Assembly (NCBI GenBank): GCA_036584565.1
Contig: JAZHDF010000093.1
Coordinates: 1-9,929, forward strand
Length of the DNA: 9,929 nt
Reading direction: 5' to 3'
From: UBA9337 sp036584565
GTDB taxonomy: Bacteria > Patescibacteriota > Minisyncoccia > Moranbacterales > UBA9337
In this document: positions 6,424 to 9,929 of the stretch, in pieces
Layout of the letters: every line of letters starts with the position of its first letter
Numbering within the stretch: the first letter of the stretch is position 1
Made by a program: the position numbers and the translations under genes
Notes under the pieces: model-generated
The model's database searches: none
What the model was told of the DNA's origin: nothing
What the model saw: the letters and a program-made list of their open reading frames with translations, nothing else

Positions 6424-6699
6424 ATGAAAAAATATCGAAAAATTATCGCTTTTATCGATTATCTGATTTTAAGTTTGGTTTCTTATCGGATGAAAATAGC
6501 GCTAAAAATAGAGCAACAAAAAAGAAAATCAAATCTTCCGATTTTAAATGTTGAAGTGGAGGAAGCAAAAATAAAGAAATTAAGAAGGTTGGCTGAAAAT
6601 AAAAAAATCAATCCTGATTTTGCGGAAAATATTTTTAGGGAGATAATGAAGGAGTCGGTGAGGATTCAGGAGGAGCAGAGAAATTTGAATAAAAATTGA
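6424..6699 (+). CDS. AroQ-type chorismate mutase domain protein
   Basis: A 91-residue, all-helical protein that aligns along its length with the AroQ fold (E. coli chorismate mutase domain), which rearranges chorismate to prephenate. Aligning by eye, catalytic positions are kept at R5 (R11 in E. coli), R22 (R28), K33 (K39), E46 (E52), S78 (S84) and Q82 (Q88). Two differ: N42 replaces D48 and V45 replaces R51. The motif LPILNVEVEE stands where the family usually has lPI.D..RE. It stands alone, with no other aromatic amino acid gene in the window, and has no fusion partner. No ribosome binding site is visible. The stop TGA is followed directly by TAA. The fold is fairly sure; whether it is active on chorismate is open. 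Confidence 0.8.
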   Translation: MKKYRKIIAFIDYLILSLVSYRMKIALKIEQQKRKSNLPILNVEVEEAKIKKLRRLAENKKINPDFAENIFREIMKESVRIQEEQRNLNKN

Positions 6700-6753
6700 T
6701 AATTCATTTTTTTAAATGGACATTTGAGCGAAAAATCGTTACTATTTAATTAT

Positions 6754-7683
6754 ATGAAAAAGAAAAGAAAATATCTTTATTTTTTGCTATCGATAACCTT
6801 GATGACGGGGGTGTTTTTGAGTTGGGTTTATTGGAAAAATAAAAACGAGCCGGTTGATATGACAAACAAATTGAGTCTGACGACCAGTTTTTATCCGCTT
6901 TATTTTTTAACTTCGGAAATCGGGGGAGATTTTGTGGAAGTTACCAATTTGACTCCGGCCGGTCGAGAGCCGCATGATTATGAATTAACCGCTCGAGATA
7001 TGGTTGCTATCAGAAGAAGTAAGCTTTTGATTTTAAACGGCGGAGGATTGGAAGCTTGGGAAAATAAAATCAGAGAAAACACAATCATGAAGGGGTTGAA
7101 TGTTTTGGTACTGAAAGAAAAAATACAGAGTCGAAAAAAGGGAGAGGAAATTTTAGAAAACGATCCGCATTTTTGGTTGAGTCCGGTGTTGGCTTCCGAG
7201 ATGGCGGAGTTAATAGCGATTGAGATTATGCGAGTCGATCCCAAAAATAGAGATTATTATCAGTCAAATTTAAATATTCTCAAAACCAAACTTCTTAATT
7301 TGGATAGCGCTTTTCGGAGAGAGTTGGAGTTTTGCGAAAAAAAAGATTTCATCACTTCACATAAGGCCTTCGGCTATTTGGCTCAGGAATACGGTTTAAA
7401 TCAGATTGCCATTGCGGGTTTTTCTCCGGAGGAGGAGCCCTCTCCCAGGCAATTGGCGGAGATTTCCGAGCTTGCCAGACAAAAGGGGATAAAATATATT
7501 TTTTTTGAAAGCTTAATCAGCCCCCGTCTTTCCGAGGTGGTGGCTAGTGAGGCTGGAGCGGAAACTTTGGTGCTTAATCCGATCGGGGGATTGAGTAAAG
7601 AAGAAATCGGGCAAGGAAAAAATTATATCACCGAAATGGAAAAAAATTTGGAAAATTTGAAAATAGCGCTAGAATGCAACTGA
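6754..7683 (+). CDS. znuA: Zinc/manganese-type ABC transporter substrate-binding protein
   Basis: A 309-residue cluster-9 binding protein that captures a divalent metal outside the membrane and hands it to the ZnuB/ZnuC importer. Residues 7-27 are a hydrophobic membrane anchor with no lipobox Cys. Metal-site motifs are PAGREPHDYEL (H74), DPHFWLSP (H137) and TSHKAFGYLAQEYGL (H201). The fourth ligand, an Asp in LDPLG of E. coli ZnuA or a Glu in LNPLE of AdcA-type proteins (from memory), is not obvious: this protein reads LNPIGG (N273, G276). The His-rich loop of many zinc proteins is absent. I chose ATG 6754 because it begins a good membrane anchor; an in-frame TTG at 6724 would add ten residues. 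It is separated from znuC and znuB by a repeat-filled gap of 477 bases. Metal specificity is inferred. Confidence 0.88.
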   Translation: MKKKRKYLYFLLSITLMTGVFLSWVYWKNKNEPVDMTNKLSLTTSFYPLYFLTSEIGGDFVEVTNLTPAGREPHDYELTARDMVAIRRSKLLILNGGGLEAWENKIRENTIMKGLNVLVLKEKIQSRKKGEEILENDPHFWLSPVLASEMAELIAIEIMRVDPKNRDYYQSNLNILKTKLLNLDSAFRRELEFCEKKDFITSHKAFGYLAQEYGLNQIAIAGFSPEEEPSPRQLAEISELARQKGIKYIFFESLISPRLSEVVASEAGAETLVLNPIGGLSKEEIGQGKNYITEMEKNLENLKIALECN

Positions 7684-7695
7684 TTACAGAAGAAA

Positions 7696-7821
7696 CAAAC
7701 TCCAAGAAACAATTTCCAAATAAATACCAAACACCAAATATCAAATTAAAAATATCATATGTTTTTTAATTTTTGGAAGTTGTAATTTTGAATTTATTTG
7801 TGTCTTATTTCTTGTGATTTG
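7696..7821. repeat. Degenerate long inverted repeat (MITE-like) after znuA
   Basis: The outer arms at 7696-7726 (CAAACTCCAAGAAACAATTT and following bases) and 7791-7821 are imperfect reverse complements. The inner arms AAATTAAAAA (7743-7752) and TTTTTAATTT (7763-7772) match perfectly around a 10-base centre, TATCATATGT. The left arm is built from CCAAATA/CCAAACA-like units. There is no open reading frame of note. I read it as a decayed non-autonomous palindromic element of the kind scattered between genes in Patescibacteria genomes; it is not a clean terminator. Confidence 0.5.
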
Positions 7822-7903
7822 GTTTTTCACTCAATTTACTTTTTTGTAGTCGGGGTGATGATATTAATTATATGTTAAATATCGGAACTTTATTTACGGC
7901 TTC
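7822..7903. other. Non-coding spacer between the two palindromic elements
   Basis: These 82 bases are AT-rich with no coding frame beyond a few codons, no clear promoter and no structure I can support. They separate the degenerate inverted repeat from the compact palindromic element and belong to the gene-free stretch 7684-8160. Confidence 0.5.
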
Positions 7904-7908
7904 TTGTC

Positions 7909-7970
7909 ATTCCAGAAGATAGATTTTCTAAGCGAGTTTACGAGCTTTTAGAAAATCATCTATGTGGAAT
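7909..7970. repeat. First hairpin of the palindromic element
   Basis: ATTCCA, then AGATAGATTTTCTAA (7917-7931), pairs with TTAGAAAATCATCT (7948-7961) and TGGAAT (7965-7970). A further GC-containing pairing, AAGC/GCTT, lies near the loop. It forms a long, slightly bulged stem. No U-run follows it on either strand, so it is not a standard intrinsic terminator. Confidence 0.6.
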
Positions 7971-8003
7971 CTCAAGCTGATTTTTATAGGTAGAGATCCC
8001 GTG

Positions 8004-8023
8004 CCTGCCTGCCGGTAGGCAGG
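8004..8023. repeat. GC-rich 20-bp palindrome CCTGCCTGCCGGTAGGCAGG
   Basis: The sequence is a dyad with a single mismatched pair (CCTGCCTG opposite TAGGCAGG around CCGG). It stands out as a GC island in AT-rich DNA and forms the tip of the larger TAGAGAT/ATCTCTA stem. I recall similar CCTGCC..GGCAGG palindromes as frequent intergenic repeats in Patescibacteria genomes; that recollection is unverified here. Confidence 0.65.
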
Positions 8024-8091
8024 TAATTAAATCTCTAACACTTTCCGCCAGTTGGCGAATCGCTAAGAAATTTTAATTTACGGGATGACAA

Positions 8092-8160
8092 AATTGGGAG
8101 GGTTTTAATAAAGTTATAAACAAGGCTGTAATATCTAACAAATTATAGATTAAATTTTTT
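8092..8160 (+). promoter_or_regulatory. Likely promoter region of znuCB
   Basis: After the palindromic element there are 69 bases before znuC. TATAAA at 8115-8120 and TAATAT at 8129-8134 are possible -10 boxes, but neither has a convincing -35. CTGTAAT (8126-8132) and ATTATAG (8142-8148) form a weak dyad with one mismatch and a 9-base spacer, which could be a metalloregulator site. No ribosome binding site precedes the ATG at 8161. The promoter call rests mainly on position. Confidence 0.3.
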
Positions 8161-8958
8161 ATGAACAAATTAAACAATAAATCCGGATTCGTTGATCACA
8201 CCAAAAATATTATCGAAGTCAGGAATGTTTTTTTTGCTTACGAAAGAGGTGAAAGTATTTTGGAAAATATTTCTTTTGATATTCATAAAGGCGATTATAT
8301 CGGATTTGTCGGACCGAACGGTTCAGGTAAGACCACTTTGATAAAAATAATTCTGGGCTTGATCAAACCGGATAAGGGAAAGATGAAGATTTTTGACCAG
8401 GATTTCAGAAATTTCAAAGAATGGTATCGAATCGGTTATGTCCCCCAGAAAATAGTCGGAGTGGATAAAAACTTTCCCTTGACGGTTTTTGAGGCGGTCA
8501 CTTTGGGCGGTTATCGACGAGAAAAAATTTGGAAGAAAGCCGAATTCCCGGCGGAAGAATTTGTTTTGGAAATTCTTGAAAAGGTCGGAATGAGCGGTTT
8601 CCGGAATCGACTGATTGGCGATCTTTCCGGCGGTCAATTGCAGCGGGTTTATATCGCCAGAGCTTTGGTAAATAATCCGGAAATTATTTTTTTGGACGAA
8701 CCCACTTCCGGAATAGATAAAAAAAATCAGGATGATTTTTATCGATTACTGCAATACTTAAATAAAGAAATGGGGATAACTTTGATTATGGTTTCTCATG
8801 ATATCGAGAGATTGTCGCGGGAGGTGATGCATATAATGTGCATCGACAAGACCCTCAAATGTCACCTGACACCTAAAGATTTTATCCGGGAAACCGAGTT
8901 ATTCAATGTTTCCAATCGGGAGGTAAAAATCGCTTTTAAGCATAAACATAATAATTAA
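8161..8958 (+). CDS. znuC: Metal ABC transporter ATP-binding protein
   Basis: A 265-residue ABC ATPase that powers the metal importer from the cytoplasmic side. Walker A is GPNGSGKTT (51-59), the Q-loop is GYVPQ (Q96), the signature is LSGGQ (155-159), Walker B is IIFLDEP (D179, E180) and the switch His is in VSHD (H213). Every catalytic motif is intact. Sequence style and gene order (ATPase followed by an ABC-3 permease, binding protein upstream) place it in the ZnuC/MntB/TroB branch. The N-terminal 16 residues before the ABC core are slightly longer than usual, and the C-terminus ends in a short His/Lys tail (FKHKHNN). The ATG at 8161 has no ribosome binding site. znuB follows after 18 bases. 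Confidence 0.92.
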   Translation: MNKLNNKSGFVDHTKNIIEVRNVFFAYERGESILENISFDIHKGDYIGFVGPNGSGKTTLIKIILGLIKPDKGKMKIFDQDFRNFKEWYRIGYVPQKIVGVDKNFPLTVFEAVTLGGYRREKIWKKAEFPAEEFVLEILEKVGMSGFRNRLIGDLSGGQLQRVYIARALVNNPEIIFLDEPTSGIDKKNQDDFYRLLQYLNKEMGITLIMVSHDIERLSREVMHIMCIDKTLKCHLTPKDFIRETELFNVSNREVKIAFKHKHNN

Positions 8959-8976
8959 TCCACGAAAAAAATATTT

Positions 8977-9795
8977 ATGGAAATTTTTCAATATGATTTT
9001 ATGCTTAGGGGTTTGACGGGCGGAGTCATTATCGCTTTTATCGCTCCGTTAATCGGGATTTTTTTGGTGCTCAAAAGATATTCCTTGATAGCGGACACTT
9101 TGGCGCATATCTCTCTTTTGGGAGTGGCCGTGGGTTTACTGTTGGGTTTCAATCCTTTCTTGACGGCGGTGGGTTCTTCTTTATTGGCTTCTTGGGGAGT
9201 GGAAAAATTAAGAACCGGCAAACGAGTTTACGGTGAGACGGCTTTGGCGCTTTTTCTTTCGGGGAGCCTGGCTTTGGCGGCGGTGATTTTGAGTTTGTAT
9301 CACAATTTGAATTTTAATCTTTTCAGCTATTTGTTCGGCAGTATCGTAACGGTTAGTTTTGTCGATATTGCCATTATTTCAATTCTGGCTTTGGTGATTT
9401 TGGCGACAGTGTCTTTTTATTTCAAAGATTTAATTTATGTTTCCTTTGATGAGGATTTGGCCAGAGTGTCCGGAGTGCGGGTAAAGTTTATCAATCTGCT
9501 TTTGATTATGACAGCTTCTTTGGCGATCGCCTTGGCAATTCCGATTGTGGGCGCTTTACTTATTTCGGCCTTGGTGGTTATTCCGGTAGTGACAGCTTTG
9601 CAATTAAGGAAAAGTTTTCTGCACACAATTTTTTACGCCGAATTTTTTTCAATTTTTTCGGTGATTAGCGGGATATTTTTGTCCTACTATTTAAATCTTT
9701 CTACCGGCGGGACAATCGTCCTGGTGACACTCGCTTTTTTTATTGTTGTTTGGAGCGCAAAGATTTCCAAAATTTCTTTGGTCGAAAAAAAATAA
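8977..9795 (+). CDS. znuB: Metal ABC transporter permease (ABC-3 family)
   Basis: A 272-residue inner-membrane permease of the ABC-3 family (ZnuB/TroC/MntC type), the channel of the metal importer. It has about eight hydrophobic helices. The family segments are present: GGVIIAFIAPLIGIFLVLKR near the start, then LIADTLAHISLLGVAVG, and near the C-terminus IVGALLISALVVIPVVTALQL and YYLNLSTGGTIVLVTLAFF. YVSFDEDLARVSGV, near residues 150-163, is the likely coupling loop to the ATPase. It follows znuC by 18 bases and should be co-transcribed. The gene is full length and ends in TAA. Family is sure; zinc rather than manganese or iron is inferred. Confidence 0.92.
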   Translation: MEIFQYDFMLRGLTGGVIIAFIAPLIGIFLVLKRYSLIADTLAHISLLGVAVGLLLGFNPFLTAVGSSLLASWGVEKLRTGKRVYGETALALFLSGSLALAAVILSLYHNLNFNLFSYLFGSIVTVSFVDIAIISILALVILATVSFYFKDLIYVSFDEDLARVSGVRVKFINLLLIMTASLAIALAIPIVGALLISALVVIPVVTALQLRKSFLHTIFYAEFFSIFSVISGIFLSYYLNLSTGGTIVLVTLAFFIVVWSAKISKISLVEKK

Positions 9796-9929
9796 TTAAA
9801 AAAAATTTTCAATTAAACAAGGGTTTTTTCGATTTGGAATATTCGGGTTTTGGGAATAAAAAATAGATAAAAAAGCTTGAAAAATAGGGGTTTTAAAGCA
9901 TTAAAGAGGATTACTCCGCAAACGCTTGA
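9796..9929. other. Gene-free end of window; no supported feature
   Basis: These 134 bases after znuB contain no convincing terminator: AAAATTTT near 9800 is too short. The minus strand is open from the window edge (9929) to a TAA at 9813-9815, 38 codons, reading SSVCGVILFNALKPLFFKLF at the edge side. It could be the end of a gene entering from the right, or a short repeat, but nothing in it identifies a family. I do not call it a gene. Confidence 0.25.

Larger units (their letters stand above)
7904..8091. repeat. Compact palindromic element with TTGTCATTCC/GGGATGACAA ends
   Basis: A 188-bp unit bounded by TTGTCATTCC (7904-7913) and GGGATGACAA (8082-8091), which are inverted copies with one mismatch. 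Inside are nested dyads. ATTCCA (7909-7914) pairs with TGGAAT (7965-7970). TAGAGAT (7991-7997) pairs with ATCTCTA (8031-8037). ATCCCGT (7996-8002) pairs with ACGGGAT (8080-8086). TTTCTAAGCGA (7925-7935) pairs with TCGCTAAGAAA (8060-8070), with one mismatch. There is no coding frame. Terminal inverted repeats with internal hairpins and no transposase suggest a MITE or REP-like mobile repeat. I cannot see whether target-site duplications flank it. Confidence 0.65.

Noticed and set aside
7909..7970. Intrinsic terminator for znuA
   Set aside because: The stem is long and A/T-rich, has no U-run after it, and lies more than 200 bases after the stop; its matched ends fit a repeat element better.
8126..8148. 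Zur-type operator before znuC
   Set aside because: The dyad has 7-bp arms with a mismatch in A/T-rich DNA and does not match a Zur or MntR consensus I know; kept only as a weak note.
9895..9929. tmRNA tag-like string (GCAAACGCTTGA) at the window end
   Set aside because: The surrounding bases show none of the tmRNA acceptor or tRNA-like sequence, and the frame has a TAA just upstream.
1..9929. Defence, toxin-antitoxin, prophage or secretion system
   Set aside because: No nuclease, toxin, integrase, phage structural or transposase signature is visible in any gene; all genes are explained by metal/redox transport, signalling, glycosylation or chorismate mutase families.

Overview
The window is AT-rich bacterial DNA with tightly packed genes, all on the + strand. 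The organism is most likely a member of the Patescibacteria (CPR). I infer this from short intergenic gaps, almost no Shine-Dalgarno sequences, a lone chorismate mutase with no aromatic pathway around it, a GT39-type membrane glycosyltransferase, and intergenic palindromic repeats of the 'CCTGCC..GGCAGG' and 'TTGTCATTCC..GGGATGACAA' kind. No rRNA, tRNA or marker gene is present, so the phylum is not proven. TGA is a normal stop here: arsG-like, the kinase, the chorismate mutase and znuA all end in it.

Region 1 (1-3189) is an arsenic/metal and thiol-redox cluster. It holds the C-terminal end of an ArsR/SmtB repressor, a small thioredoxin-like protein with a Cys-rich tail, an ArsF-type membrane-anchored protein with two CxxC modules, an ArsG-type (CcdA/DsbD-like) membrane protein, and an ArsP/DUF318-type permease. 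The last three are stacked with 0 and -4 bp spacing. The likely logic is that the repressor senses a thiophilic metal(loid), the CxxC proteins and the CcdA-like protein move electrons or bind the ligand at the membrane, and the permease exports it. AT-rich inverted repeats precede the thioredoxin and arsF-like genes and may be operators.

Region 2 (3190-6411) starts with a good extended -10 promoter and an orphan membrane histidine kinase. A GT39/ArnT-like glycosyltransferase follows, split by one in-frame TGA. The frame stays open for 214 codons on the far side, so this looks like a recent nonsense mutation of a single gene of about 590 codons.

Region 3 (6412-9795) contains an AroQ-type chorismate mutase with two substituted active-site positions, then a zinc/manganese-type ABC importer: binding protein (znuA), ATPase (znuC) and permease (znuB). 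A 477-base non-coding stretch of nested palindromes separates znuA from znuCB. The binding protein seems to lack the usual acidic fourth metal ligand.

The last 134 bases hold no gene I can support. I did not find a defence system, CRISPR array, prophage or transposase. The most original features are the multi-CxxC ars-type cluster, the interrupted glycosyltransferase, and the repeat block inside the metal importer locus.
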